DNA of 64,000 nt from Streptomyces sp. SCL15-4 (GCF_033366695.1 NZ_JAOBTQ010000001.1:5704001-5768000); one strand, 5' to 3'. Positions 46,572 through 55,445 are shown, counted from the first letter of the stretch. Notes: generated from the letters alone by a model not told the origin. Numbers and translations are program-made.

Positions 46572-46615
46572 CCGGTCCGGGTGCCGGCCGGCGCGGCCCC
46601 CGGCACCCGGACCGG
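46572..46615 (+). terminator. Strong hairpin inside the biosynthetic cluster
   Basis: A perfect 16-bp GC-rich stem (46572-46587 with 46600-46615) and a 12-base loop in the 126-base gap between the Rieske and ATP-grasp genes. It divides the gene set into sznEF-Rieske and the later genes, as terminator or attenuator. Confidence 0.6.
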
Positions 46616-46648
46616 ACCACGAGTGATCACACGTGAGGAGAGCGGAAC

Positions 46649-47899
46649 ATGGGCAGGGACGGTGACAAGCCGCTGCTGCTGCTGATCGGCAGCAGTTCGC
46701 GGCGCAGCCGGGAGTTCATCCTGCGATCGGTGAGCCGGCGCTATGCGCTCTGGCTGCTCCAGCCGGCCCCGGTGACCTGGGAGGAGCCCTACGTCGTCGG
46801 CGGCACCGAGGTCGACAACACCCGTCCCGAACTCCTCGTCGAGGCCGCCCGCCAGGTGGCCGCCGAGCACGAGGTGACGGGCGTGTTCTGCTACGACGAG
46901 GGCCTGGTCACCCCGGCCGCGCACGTGGCCGAGGCGCTGGGGCTGCCGGGGAACTCCGCCGAGACCGTGGCCGCCTGCCGGGACAAGAACGCCACGCGGA
47001 CCGCGCTGGAGCGGGCCGGGGTCGCCCAGCCCGTCTCCATCGGCGTGCGCTCCCTGGACGAGGCCCGCCAGGCGGCGGACAAGATCGGCTTCCCGGTCGT
47101 GCTCAAGCCGCGCGGACTGGCCGGCGGCATGGGCGTGCGCCGGGCCGACGGGCCCGGCGACATCGAGAGCGCCTACCGCGCGGCGACCGGCGTCTCCTAC
47201 CCGGGCGTGCCCGTCTTCGAGGTGTCGGTGCTGGTCGAGGAGTACGTCGACGGGCCCGAGATCAGCGTCGACGCCGTCTTCTTCGAGGGCGAGGGCACCC
47301 CGCTGGCGGTGGCCCGCAAGCAGGTCGGGTTCGCGCCCTTCTTCGAGGAGACCGGGCACGAGGTCGACGCGGCCGACCCGCTGCTGTCCGACCCGCGGCT
47401 CCTCGAGGCGCTGCGGGCCAGCCACGCCGCGCTCGGCTTCCACACCGGCGTCAGCCACACCGAGTTCCGGCTCACCGCCGACGGCCCGCGCCTGATGGAG
47501 GTCAACGCCCGCCTCGGCGGCGACATGATCCCCTACCTCGGCGAGCTGGCCACCGGCGTCGACATCGCGATGGCGGCGGCCGACGTCGCGGCGGGCCGGC
47601 GCCCCGAGACCACGCCGACCCGGCGGCGGGCCGCGGCGATCACGTTCCTGTACCCCGAGCGGGACACCGAGATCGAGTCGGTGACCGTCCACGAGGACCG
47701 CTTCCCGGCCGGCATCCACGGCGCCGACCCCATGGCCGACCCGGGGGCCGTGCTGCGGCTGCCGCCGCGCGGCTACATCTCCCGGTACGCCCGGGTCATC
47801 GCCCTCGCCGACTCCATGGAGCGGGCACGGGCGGCGCTGCTGAAGGCGCCGGAGATCGTGGAACTCGCGGGCCGCCCGGTGGCGGAGCCGCCCCGATGA
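46649..47899 (+). CDS. ATP-grasp ligase 1 of the nitrosourea-type cluster
   Basis: 416 residues. Pre-ATP-grasp domain, then ATP-grasp with the lysine-containing glycine loop VVLKPRGLAGGMGVRRA, VEEYVDGPEISVDAVFF and the metal-binding strand GPRLMEVNARLGGDMIP, as in BacD/carnosine-synthase-like amino acid ligases. It should form an amide or peptide bond between a carboxylate and an amine by way of acyl phosphate. Substrates are unknown; the arginine-derived nitroso amino acid or a precursor is likely. AGGAG precedes the ATG. The stop overlaps the MFS start (ATGA). Confidence 0.85.
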   Translation: MGRDGDKPLLLLIGSSSRRSREFILRSVSRRYALWLLQPAPVTWEEPYVVGGTEVDNTRPELLVEAARQVAAEHEVTGVFCYDEGLVTPAAHVAEALGLPGNSAETVAACRDKNATRTALERAGVAQPVSIGVRSLDEARQAADKIGFPVVLKPRGLAGGMGVRRADGPGDIESAYRAATGVSYPGVPVFEVSVLVEEYVDGPEISVDAVFFEGEGTPLAVARKQVGFAPFFEETGHEVDAADPLLSDPRLLEALRASHAALGFHTGVSHTEFRLTADGPRLMEVNARLGGDMIPYLGELATGVDIAMAAADVAAGRRPETTPTRRRAAAITFLYPERDTEIESVTVHEDRFPAGIHGADPMADPGAVLRLPPRGYISRYARVIALADSMERARAALLKAPEIVELAGRPVAEPPR

Positions 47900-49191
47900 C
47901 GACCGGACAGACGTCCGCCGGGCCGGGGAAGGCGGGCCGGCCGTCGGTCCTGGAGGCCCTGCGGGGGATCCCGGGCCCCATCTGGCTCGTGCTCGTCGGC
48001 ATGCTGGTCAACCGGCTCGGCAACTTCCTCCAGATCTACCTGGTGCTCTACCTGACCGCCAAGGGCTTCTCCGCGACGGAGGCCGGGTTCGCGCTCGGCG
48101 CCTACGGCGTGGGCTCGGTGGCCGGTGTGCTGATCGGCGGCTCGGCCTCCGACCGCATCGGCTACGCGTGGACGATCGTCGGGTCCATGGCGCTCGCCGG
48201 CCTGGGCACGCTGAGCCTGCCCCACCTGGACAGCCTGCCCCTGGTCATCACGGTCGCCGCGGTCATCGGCCTGCTGGCGCAGATGTACCGGCCGGCCTCC
48301 TCGGCCCTGCTGGTGGAACGCACCCCCGAGAGCCACCACGTGATGGTGTTCGCCGTCTACCGCATGGCGTTCAACCTCGGCACCACGGTGGGCCCGCTGC
48401 TCGGCGCGCTCCTCATCAGCCACTCGTACGATCTGATCTTCTATCTGGAGGCCGGGGCGCAGCTCGGCTTCGCCGCCTTCGCCCTGGTCCTGGCGCGCTC
48501 CGGAGGCATGGCGAAGCAGGCCGAGCCGCACGCCGACGCCCCGAGCCGGTCGTACACCGCCGTGCTGCGCGACACCCGGTACGTGCTGTTCCTGCTGGCG
48601 CTCTTCCTCAACGCCGTCGTCTACATCCAGCACACCTCCGCGCTGCCGCTCCAGATCAAGGCCGACGGACACAGCGTGGCCTTCTACTCCAGCCTGCTGT
48701 CGCTGAACGCCGTCATGGTCATCTGCCTGGAGCTGCTGTTCACCAAGTACGTGCAGCACCTGCCCGGCAAGGTCGCCGTGGCGCTCGGCGTCGGCCTGGT
48801 CGGCGTCGGGATGAACCTGTACGTGGCCGGGCCCGCCATGGCCATGTACGTCGTGGCGACGGTGGTGTGGACGGCCGGCGAGATGATCGGCACGCCGACC
48901 GCCTCGGCCTGGCCGGGCAAGGTCGCCCCCGAGCACCTGCGCGGCCGCTACATCGCCGCCGCCGCCTTCCCCATGCAGATCGGCTACGCGGTCGGCCCGG
49001 TGCTCGGCGTCGCCGCCTGGCAGCTGTCGCACGCGTCCGTGTGGTGGCTGTCCGGGCTGCTGACCGTGGGTGCCGTGGCGGCCGCCCTGGCCGGCATGAG
49101 CGAGCGCCGCGCGGACCCCGGCACCGGCACCGCCCCGGCCGGCGAGAAGCCGGCCGGACGCGGCGGACCGGTCGCCGCCGACACTCCCTGA
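47896..49191 (+). CDS. MFS transporter of the nitrosourea-type cluster
   Basis: 431 residues, about 12 membrane helices, with the MFS loop motif GGSASDRIGYAWTIVGS between helices 2 and 3. Likely exports the product or a protected intermediate, giving efflux in addition to repair. Translationally coupled to ATP-grasp ligase 1. Confidence 0.88.
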   Translation: MTTGQTSAGPGKAGRPSVLEALRGIPGPIWLVLVGMLVNRLGNFLQIYLVLYLTAKGFSATEAGFALGAYGVGSVAGVLIGGSASDRIGYAWTIVGSMALAGLGTLSLPHLDSLPLVITVAAVIGLLAQMYRPASSALLVERTPESHHVMVFAVYRMAFNLGTTVGPLLGALLISHSYDLIFYLEAGAQLGFAAFALVLARSGGMAKQAEPHADAPSRSYTAVLRDTRYVLFLLALFLNAVVYIQHTSALPLQIKADGHSVAFYSSLLSLNAVMVICLELLFTKYVQHLPGKVAVALGVGLVGVGMNLYVAGPAMAMYVVATVVWTAGEMIGTPTASAWPGKVAPEHLRGRYIAAAAFPMQIGYAVGPVLGVAAWQLSHASVWWLSGLLTVGAVAAALAGMSERRADPGTGTAPAGEKPAGRGGPVAADTP

Positions 49192-49235
49192 CCCGCCCCA
49201 CCGCACCCCTGGATTCGGAAGCGAGCGAGCCGCGC

Positions 49236-50192
49236 ATGGCCTACGCAGAAGGCATAGAGAAGTTCGTGGAGACGGTCAACGGCGCGCTGCCGCCGGACTT
49301 CTACACCTACCCCGTCGAACGGCAGCGGGTCCTGTACGACGCGCTGACCGAGGTCCTCCCCATCCCCGTGCCCGAGGGCGTCCGGCACCGGGACGCCACC
49401 GTGGAGCACGAGGGCCGCACGGCCCGCATCCGCGTCTACGAACCGGCCGAACGCACCGGCGACGCCGTGCTGTTCTACATCCGCGGCGGCGGCTTCGTCA
49501 TCGGCTCGCTGCACAGCCACCACAGCCTGGTCGCCGAACTCGCCGACCGCACCGGCCTGGTGACGATCGCGCTGGACTTCGGCATGGCCCCGGAGAACCC
49601 GTTCCCCGGCCCGCTGGAGGACTGCTACGCCGGACTGTGCGGCACCCTCGCCGCCCTGCCCGCGCTGGGCCTCGGCGCCCTCGACCCGGACGGCGCGGTG
49701 ATCTGCGGGGAGAGTTCGGGCGCCAACATGGCGGTGGTGCTGTCGATGATGGCGCGCGACCGCGGCGGCCCCCGCCCGCGCGGCCAGGCGGTGATCAGCC
49801 CGGTGCTGGACTTCACCCGCTGGCGCGACGGCGGCGAGGACGCGCCCCTGCTGTCCGGCGGCGAGATGGAGTTCTACACCGCCTGCTACTGCCCGAAACC
49901 GGAACAGGCCGCGGACCCTTACGTCTCGCCACTGCTCGGCGGGGCCTTCCACGACCTGCCGCCGGCCTACGTCGTCGGCTGCGCGATGGACTCCCTGTGC
50001 GTGGACGCGGAGAAGTACACCGCCCTGCTCAAGGAGCACGGCACGCCGGTCACGTATGTGCGCGAGGAGGGCATGGTGCACGCCCCGGTGCGCGCCCGGC
50101 GGGTCAGCGAGCCCGCGGCGGACTTCTTCGCCCGCTACTGCGCCGCCGTCGCGGCGCTGGCCCGGAAGGAAACCGTCGATGGCGGGCACTGA
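49236..50192 (+). CDS. Alpha/beta hydrolase (hormone-sensitive-lipase family) of the cluster
   Basis: 318 residues. Triad Ser160 (GESSG), Asp252 (CAMDSL) and His282 (MVHAP) is complete. The family oxyanion motif HGGG is changed to RGGG (FYIRGGGFVIG, residues 83-86). It may hydrolyse an ester or amide, or have acyltransferase or non-hydrolytic activity. ATG 49236 has only a weak ribosome site (GGAAGCGAG). It overlaps the next ATP-grasp gene by 14 bases. Confidence 0.82.
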   Translation: MAYAEGIEKFVETVNGALPPDFYTYPVERQRVLYDALTEVLPIPVPEGVRHRDATVEHEGRTARIRVYEPAERTGDAVLFYIRGGGFVIGSLHSHHSLVAELADRTGLVTIALDFGMAPENPFPGPLEDCYAGLCGTLAALPALGLGALDPDGAVICGESSGANMAVVLSMMARDRGGPRPRGQAVISPVLDFTRWRDGGEDAPLLSGGEMEFYTACYCPKPEQAADPYVSPLLGGAFHDLPPAYVVGCAMDSLCVDAEKYTALLKEHGTPVTYVREEGMVHAPVRARRVSEPAADFFARYCAAVAALARKETVDGGH

Positions 50193-51453
50193 CCCGCGCA
50201 CCGGACCGGGCGGCGGCCCCTGCGTCGTCGTCGACCCCTACTCCTCCGGTGCCCTCTTCGCCGACGCGCTGCGCGAGCGGGGCGTCCCGGTCGCGGCGGT
50301 GGTCAGCAGCCCCCGCCCGCCCGAGGCGTTCGCCTCCTCCTACCGGCCCGGCGACTTCCCCGACGTCATCGTCCACGACGGCGACCTGGACGAGGTCGTG
50401 CAGCGGGTGCGGGCGCTGGACCCGCGCTGTGTCATCGCAGGCTGCGAGTCCGGCGTGGAACTGGCCGAACGGCTCTCTCCCCGGGTGCTGCCCGCGCTGA
50501 GCAACGTACCGGCCCTGGCCGAAGCCCGCCGGGACAAGAGCCGGATGGCCGACGCCGTACGGGCCGCCGGGCTGCCGGTCATCCCGCAGCTGTGCACCGC
50601 CGACGTCGAGGAGGCGGCCGCCTGGCTGGAGCGCGAGGGCCTGGCCGGGGCCGACCTCGTGATCAAGCCGCCCAAGAGCGCCAGCACCGACGGCGTGACC
50701 AAGGTGCCGGGCGGCGCGGACTGGCGGGCCGTGTTCGAGCGGCAGATCGGCCGGGTCAACCAGTTCGGCGAGGTCGACGACCGGCTCGTCGTGCAGAAGT
50801 TCGTCACCGGCACCGAGTACGTGGTGGACACCTTCAGCCACGACGGCAAGCACTCCCTGGTGGACGTGTGCGCCTACGGCAAGGTCGACAACGGCCCGCA
50901 CATGGCCGTCTACGACACCATGCGCTGGCTGCCGCCGGACGACCCGGCCGTGGCCGTCCTGACGGAGTACGTCTTCGGCGTGCTGGACGCGGTGGGCGTC
51001 CGCTTCGGCTCCGCCCATGTCGAGGTGATGGGCACCGCCGACGGCCCGCTGCTCATCGAGCTGGGCGCCCGTCCGCACGGCGGCGGCCAGCCGCGGTTCA
51101 ACCGCAACGCCACCGGCGACAGCCAGATCGACCGGACGGTGCGCTGGCTCACCGGCGGCGAACTGCCGCAGAGCTACGAACTGCTGACCCACCAGATGTG
51201 CGTCTTCCACATGGCCCGCCGCTCCGGGACGGTGCGCGGCACCGCAGTCCTGGACGAGATCCGGACCCTGCCGAGCCACCACTTCTCGGTGCGGAACCTG
51301 TCCGACGGCGACCGGGTCCCCGTCACCAAGGACCTGGTCGACAGCCTCGACTTCGGGTTCGTGATCCTCGCCCACCCGGACGCGGAGCAGATCGAGCGGG
51401 ACTACCGGGCCGTGCGCGCCCTGGAGCGGCGGCTGGCCATCACGGAGCCGTGA
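50179..51453 (+). CDS. ATP-grasp ligase 2 of the nitrosourea-type cluster
   Basis: 424 residues. ATP-grasp motifs are DLVIKPPKSASTDGVTKV, VVQKFVTGTEYVVDTFSHDG and HVEVMGTADGPLLIELGARP. Distinct from ligase 1, so two separate condensations are implied. The C-terminal lid region (THQMCVFHMARRSG) is typical of this ligase group. ATG 50179 lies inside the end of the hydrolase gene after AAGGAA. Last gene of the rightward operon; a strong terminator follows. Confidence 0.84.
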   Translation: MAGTDPRTGPGGGPCVVVDPYSSGALFADALRERGVPVAAVVSSPRPPEAFASSYRPGDFPDVIVHDGDLDEVVQRVRALDPRCVIAGCESGVELAERLSPRVLPALSNVPALAEARRDKSRMADAVRAAGLPVIPQLCTADVEEAAAWLEREGLAGADLVIKPPKSASTDGVTKVPGGADWRAVFERQIGRVNQFGEVDDRLVVQKFVTGTEYVVDTFSHDGKHSLVDVCAYGKVDNGPHMAVYDTMRWLPPDDPAVAVLTEYVFGVLDAVGVRFGSAHVEVMGTADGPLLIELGARPHGGGQPRFNRNATGDSQIDRTVRWLTGGELPQSYELLTHQMCVFHMARRSGTVRGTAVLDEIRTLPSHHFSVRNLSDGDRVPVTKDLVDSLDFGFVILAHPDAEQIERDYRAVRALERRLAITEP

Positions 51454-51464
51454 TCCGCCCGCTC

Positions 51465-51512
51465 GCCTGCCCGGCGCGCCCGGCCGCCGGCGGACGGGCA
51501 CGCCGGGCAGGC
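51465..51512. terminator. Bidirectional terminator between ATP-grasp 2 and the SARP gene
   Basis: A perfect 12-bp stem GCCTGCCCGGCG/CGCCGGGCAGGC around a 24-base GC-rich loop that folds further; it abuts the SARP stop codon. Confidence 0.75.
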
Positions 51513-53693
51513 TCAGGCCGTCCGGACCGGCTCCGCCTCCTCCCGGCCGGGCAGCGTCCTGGCGTACCGGAGCAGCGGGGCGGGCACGTCGAACCGGCCG
51601 AGCGCGTGCTCGCGCACCATGCTCGCGTCGGCCAGGCGGCACAGGGCCCACCGGGCCTCGCCCGGTGTCAGGCCGGCCAGCTCCGCCATGGTGTACGCGG
51701 TGATGTCGGCGCCTGTGGTTTCGCCGAGCAGCCGGAACACCCGGCGGGCCGGCCCGGGCAGCGCCGCGTAGGACGGCTCGAAGGCCGCGTGGACCGAGCA
51801 CAGCAGGCTGTCCTGCGCGTCGGAGGGCTGCCGGACCAGCCCGCCGGCCTGCAACTCGGCGTAGTACCGGGCGATGCCGAGACCGGGATGCTGCGCCAGC
51901 CGCGTCGACAGGATGCGCAGCACCAGCGGCAGACCGCCGCAGTACTTGCCCAGGGCCATGGCGGCCAGGGGTTCCCGCTCGACGCGTTCGGGCCCCAGCA
52001 GCCGGCCGAGCAGCGTCAGCGTCTCCTCGTCGTCCAGCCCGTCGACGGCGACCCGCTGGACGCCCTCCCGGGCCGTCAGGTCGGGCAGGGCGTTGCGGCT
52101 GGTGACGAGCACGGCGCAGCCGGCGTCGCCGGGGATCAGGGGCCGGATCTGGTCCGCGTCCCACGCGTCGTCGAGCACGACCAGGACGCGCCGGCCGGAC
52201 AGCCGGGTGCGGTAGAGGTTCGTCGCCTCGCCGAGGGTGCCGGGGATCCGGTCGCCGGGGACGCCGAGGGCGCGCAGGAACGAGGACATCGCCTCCAGGG
52301 CGCCCGGCGGGCGCTGCCGGGCGTGGCCGTGCAGGTCGGCGTAGAGCCGGCCGTCCGGGAAGCGGTCGAGCACCCGGTGCGCCCAGCGCAGCGCGATCGC
52401 CGTCTTGCCCACACCGGGCGGCCCGGTGATCAGCGCCGCCGGGACCTGCCCGTCCCGCTCGCCCGGGGCGAGCAGCAGCCGGTCCAGCTCCCGGAGCTGG
52501 CCGGTCCGCCCGACGAAGTGACGATTCAGCCCGGGAAGTTGGGACGGCCGGACCTCGGGCGGTTCGGACGGGGCCGGCGGCGCGGTCTCCCGCGGGGCCG
52601 GCGCCGCCCGCCGGGCCGGCACTTCGCCGGCGTGCCCGGTCAACTGCTGTTGCAGGACCTGCACATGGGCCTGGCGCAGCTCCCGGCCGGGTTGCAGGCC
52701 CAGTTCGGCGTCGAGGCGCCGGCCGACGTCGGCGAACACCCGCAACGCCTCCGACTGCTCGCCGCAGCAGGCCAGCGCCAGCATCAGCCGCGCCTGGAGC
52801 CGTTCGTTCAGCGGCTCGTCCTCGGCGGCGGTGTACAGCGCGGGCACCACCAGTTCCGGCTGCCGGAACCGCAGCGCGAGGTCCGCGTACAGCAGCAGGT
52901 TCTCGGTCCGCTGCCGGGTCGCGGCCGTGGCCGCCGGATGCAGGGCCAGCTGGGGTTCCTCGGTCAGGACCGGGCCGCGCCAGCAGCGGTGCGCCCGGCT
53001 CGCGAACTCGTAGGCGGCCGTATGGTCGCCGTCGGCGTGGGACCGCCGCGCCATGTCCGCCAGGTCCTGGAAACGGGTCAGGTCGACCTGGTCGCGTCCG
53101 AGGGACAGCGCGTAGCCGACGGGGGTGCGGACCAGGCACGACGGGGCCTGGTCCGCGGGGCCGGAACCGGGGGAGCGCAGCAGTCCGCGCGCCTGGCTCA
53201 CATAGGTGTGGATCAGGTTCTGGTAGGAGCGGGGCGGTTCCTTCGGCCAGAGCGTACGGCCTATTTCGTCCAGGCTGGCGGACTCGGGATGGCACAGTGC
53301 CAGCAGGGACAATAACCTGCGCAGTTTGCAGGCGCGCACTTCGGTCACGGTGCCGCCGCGATCGATGGTGAGGGCGCCGAGAATGCCGATACGCAGGCCC
53401 GATTCGCCCCGGCCCTCGGGTTTCCGGCTCCGTGACACGGAATGCCGGATCTCGTCGACCTCGAGGCCGAGGACGCCGGCCAGCCGCCGCAGCGTGCGGG
53501 CCTGCGGCTGTTCCACCCGGCCGCTCTCGATGTCGCGCAGGGCCCGCACACTGATCCCGGACAACTCGGCGAACTCCCGCTGGGTCAGGCCGGTCCGCTC
53601 CCGGAACGTCCGGACCTGGATGTGGAAGGGAAGCGCCGGCCTCGGGTGGAGCGGACGGTCTGTGACAGTTCCGGTGATACGAAGGTCCGGCAT
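51513..53693 (-). CDS. XRE-SARP-NB-ARC regulator, probable pathway-specific activator
   Basis: 726 residues. Order: XRE/Cro helix-turn-helix (28-82, FRERTGLTQREFAELSGISV), OmpR-like DNA-binding domain (about 100-195), BTAD domain (203-350), Pro-rich linker, then NB-ARC ATPase (395-640) with Walker A GPPGVGKT at 424-431 and VLVVLDDAWD. It lacks the C-terminal TPR region of AfsR. Codon 127 is TTA (53313-53315), the bldA target codon that often gates cluster activators. Probable switch of the adjacent nitrosourea-type operon. ATG 53691-53693 has only a G-rich upstream stretch as ribosome site. Confidence 0.87.
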   Translation of the reverse strand: MPDLRITGTVTDRPLHPRPALPFHIQVRTFRERTGLTQREFAELSGISVRALRDIESGRVEQPQARTLRRLAGVLGLEVDEIRHSVSRSRKPEGRGESGLRIGILGALTIDRGGTVTEVRACKLRRLLSLLALCHPESASLDEIGRTLWPKEPPRSYQNLIHTYVSQARGLLRSPGSGPADQAPSCLVRTPVGYALSLGRDQVDLTRFQDLADMARRSHADGDHTAAYEFASRAHRCWRGPVLTEEPQLALHPAATAATRQRTENLLLYADLALRFRQPELVVPALYTAAEDEPLNERLQARLMLALACCGEQSEALRVFADVGRRLDAELGLQPGRELRQAHVQVLQQQLTGHAGEVPARRAAPAPRETAPPAPSEPPEVRPSQLPGLNRHFVGRTGQLRELDRLLLAPGERDGQVPAALITGPPGVGKTAIALRWAHRVLDRFPDGRLYADLHGHARQRPPGALEAMSSFLRALGVPGDRIPGTLGEATNLYRTRLSGRRVLVVLDDAWDADQIRPLIPGDAGCAVLVTSRNALPDLTAREGVQRVAVDGLDDEETLTLLGRLLGPERVEREPLAAMALGKYCGGLPLVLRILSTRLAQHPGLGIARYYAELQAGGLVRQPSDAQDSLLCSVHAAFEPSYAALPGPARRVFRLLGETTGADITAYTMAELAGLTPGEARWALCRLADASMVREHALGRFDVPAPLLRYARTLPGREEAEPVRTA

Positions 53694-54114
53694 GCCCCCC
53701 CCGGTGCCGAGTGATGAATCAGCCCCCTGGCAGTGCTCGATTGCTGGCGATCGTAAGTCGAATGGCCCGGTGGCGCAATTTACGCGGCGTGAACTCCGAA
53801 TAGCGCCGCCGCATATTCCTCCCGGCGCAAAACTATGCACCGGAAGTCATTGACCGAAAAGCACTATTGACATCATCGCGGCAAGGACTCGGACCGCGAG
53901 CGGGCGGCGCGGCCGGACCGGCGCCACGTGGCCGGGACCCGGCACGCCGGGCTCGGCCGGCCGCGCCGGAAGGGAGGTTTCCGCCATCCTGACGGTGTGC
54001 GGGACCGGCCGGATCCCGGATGCCGGGGCCGGCGGGGGCTGTCCGGCCGGTGCCACCGTCCCTACCGTGGGGAGCGCCCGCGCGCCGCACGGTTCCGCGA
54101 AGGAGAACGGCCGT
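53694..54114. other. Divergent control region, SARP / M20 genes
   Basis: A 421-base gap, AT-richer than its surroundings between 53740 and 53880. It contains TTGACC and TTGACA-like hexamers near 53850-53870 and scattered GGCGCAA-type motifs (53772, 53824) without regular spacing. No gene was found. It should hold the promoters of both divergent genes. Confidence 0.4.
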
Positions 54115-55383
54115 ATGACATCCACCCCCAGGACCACAGGCGGCACGCCGGACGACCCCGCCCCTAACCGGCCGGCGGCCGTCCGCCTCGCCGGGCCCGG
54201 CCTGCTCGACGAGGCACGCCGGCTGGCCCCCGGTGCCATCGCCCTGCGCCGCGCCCTGCACCGGGGCCCCGAGCAGGGCCTCGACCTGCCGGCCACCCAG
54301 CGCCTGGTCCTGGACGCGCTCGACGGCCTCGGCCTGGACATCCGCACCGGGCGCGCCCTGTCCTCCGTGACCGCGACGCTCACCGGGGCGGCCGACGGCC
54401 CGGCGATCCTGCTGCGCGCCGACATGGACGCGCTGCCGGTCACCGAGGACACCGGGCTGCCGTTCGCCTCGCGCGGCGCCGGGCTGATGCACGCCTGCGG
54501 GCACGACGCCCACATGGCGATGCTGGTGGGCGCGGCACGGCTGCTCGCCGGGCGGCGCGCGGCGCTCCCCGGGCGCGTGGTGTTCATGTTCCAGCCCGGC
54601 GAGGAGGGCCATCACGGAGCCCGTCTGATGATCGAGGAAGGAGTGCTGGAGGCGGCGGGCGGCCGGGCCGGTGCCGCCTTCGCCCTGCATGTGCACCCCA
54701 ACCTGCCGGCCGGCGCGGTGCGGCTGCGGCCGGGACCCCAGATGGCGGCCTCCGACCTGTTCCGCGTCGTGGTCCGGGGGCGCGGCGGGCACGCCTCGGC
54801 GCCGCACACCGCCTGTGACCCGGTGCCGGTGGCCTGCGAGATCGTCCTCGCTCTGCAGACCGCCGTCACCCGGGGCGTGGCCGCCGACGACAGCGCCGTG
54901 CTCAGCGTGACCCGGCTGGCCTCGGGCACTGCGGCCGGTGTCATCCCCGACACCGCCGAACTCTCCGGCACCCTGCGCACGCTGGCCGAGCCGACCCGGC
55001 GGCACCTGCACGAGGTGATCGCCCGGGTCGCCCACGGGGTGGCCGCCGCGCACGGTGCCACGGCGGAGGCGACCGTCGTCCCCGGCTATCCGGTCACCGC
55101 CAACGACCCGGGCTTCACCGGCCTCGTCCACCGCGCCGCCGCCGACGCGCTCGGCACCGGCGCGGTGGAGGTCCTGCCCGCGCCGCAGATGACGGCGGAG
55201 GACTTCTCCTACGTGCTGCGGGCCGTCCCCGGCGCCCTCGCCTTCCTCGGCGCCTGCCCGCCGGGCCTTTCCCCCGACGAGGCCCCGGCGCTGCACTCGT
55301 CCCGCATGACCATCGACGAGGACGTGATCGCCACCGGCATCGCCTGCCACGCCGCGGTGGCCCTCGCCTTCCTGGCCGGCTGA
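54115..55383 (+). CDS. M20-family amidohydrolase of the cluster
   Basis: 422 residues. Metal and catalytic residues: LMHACGHDAHMAMLVGAA, FQPGEEGHHGARLM, ALHVHPNLPAG, and dimerisation-domain RGRGGHASAPH. Closest in type to N-acyl-amino-acid (hippurate/IAA-conjugate) amidohydrolases. In this locus it could remove an N-acyl or aminoacyl protecting group to release the active nitrosourea; inference only. ATG 54115 follows AAGGAG by nine bases. Divergent from the SARP gene. Confidence 0.88.
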   Translation: MTSTPRTTGGTPDDPAPNRPAAVRLAGPGLLDEARRLAPGAIALRRALHRGPEQGLDLPATQRLVLDALDGLGLDIRTGRALSSVTATLTGAADGPAILLRADMDALPVTEDTGLPFASRGAGLMHACGHDAHMAMLVGAARLLAGRRAALPGRVVFMFQPGEEGHHGARLMIEEGVLEAAGGRAGAAFALHVHPNLPAGAVRLRPGPQMAASDLFRVVVRGRGGHASAPHTACDPVPVACEIVLALQTAVTRGVAADDSAVLSVTRLASGTAAGVIPDTAELSGTLRTLAEPTRRHLHEVIARVAHGVAAAHGATAEATVVPGYPVTANDPGFTGLVHRAAADALGTGAVEVLPAPQMTAEDFSYVLRAVPGALAFLGACPPGLSPDEAPALHSSRMTIDEDVIATGIACHAAVALAFLAG

Positions 55384-55445
55384 GGACGCCTTCGCCGTCG
55401 GCCCCGGAACGGGCCGGCCCGCCGGCTCCCGGGAGACCTGCTCAA

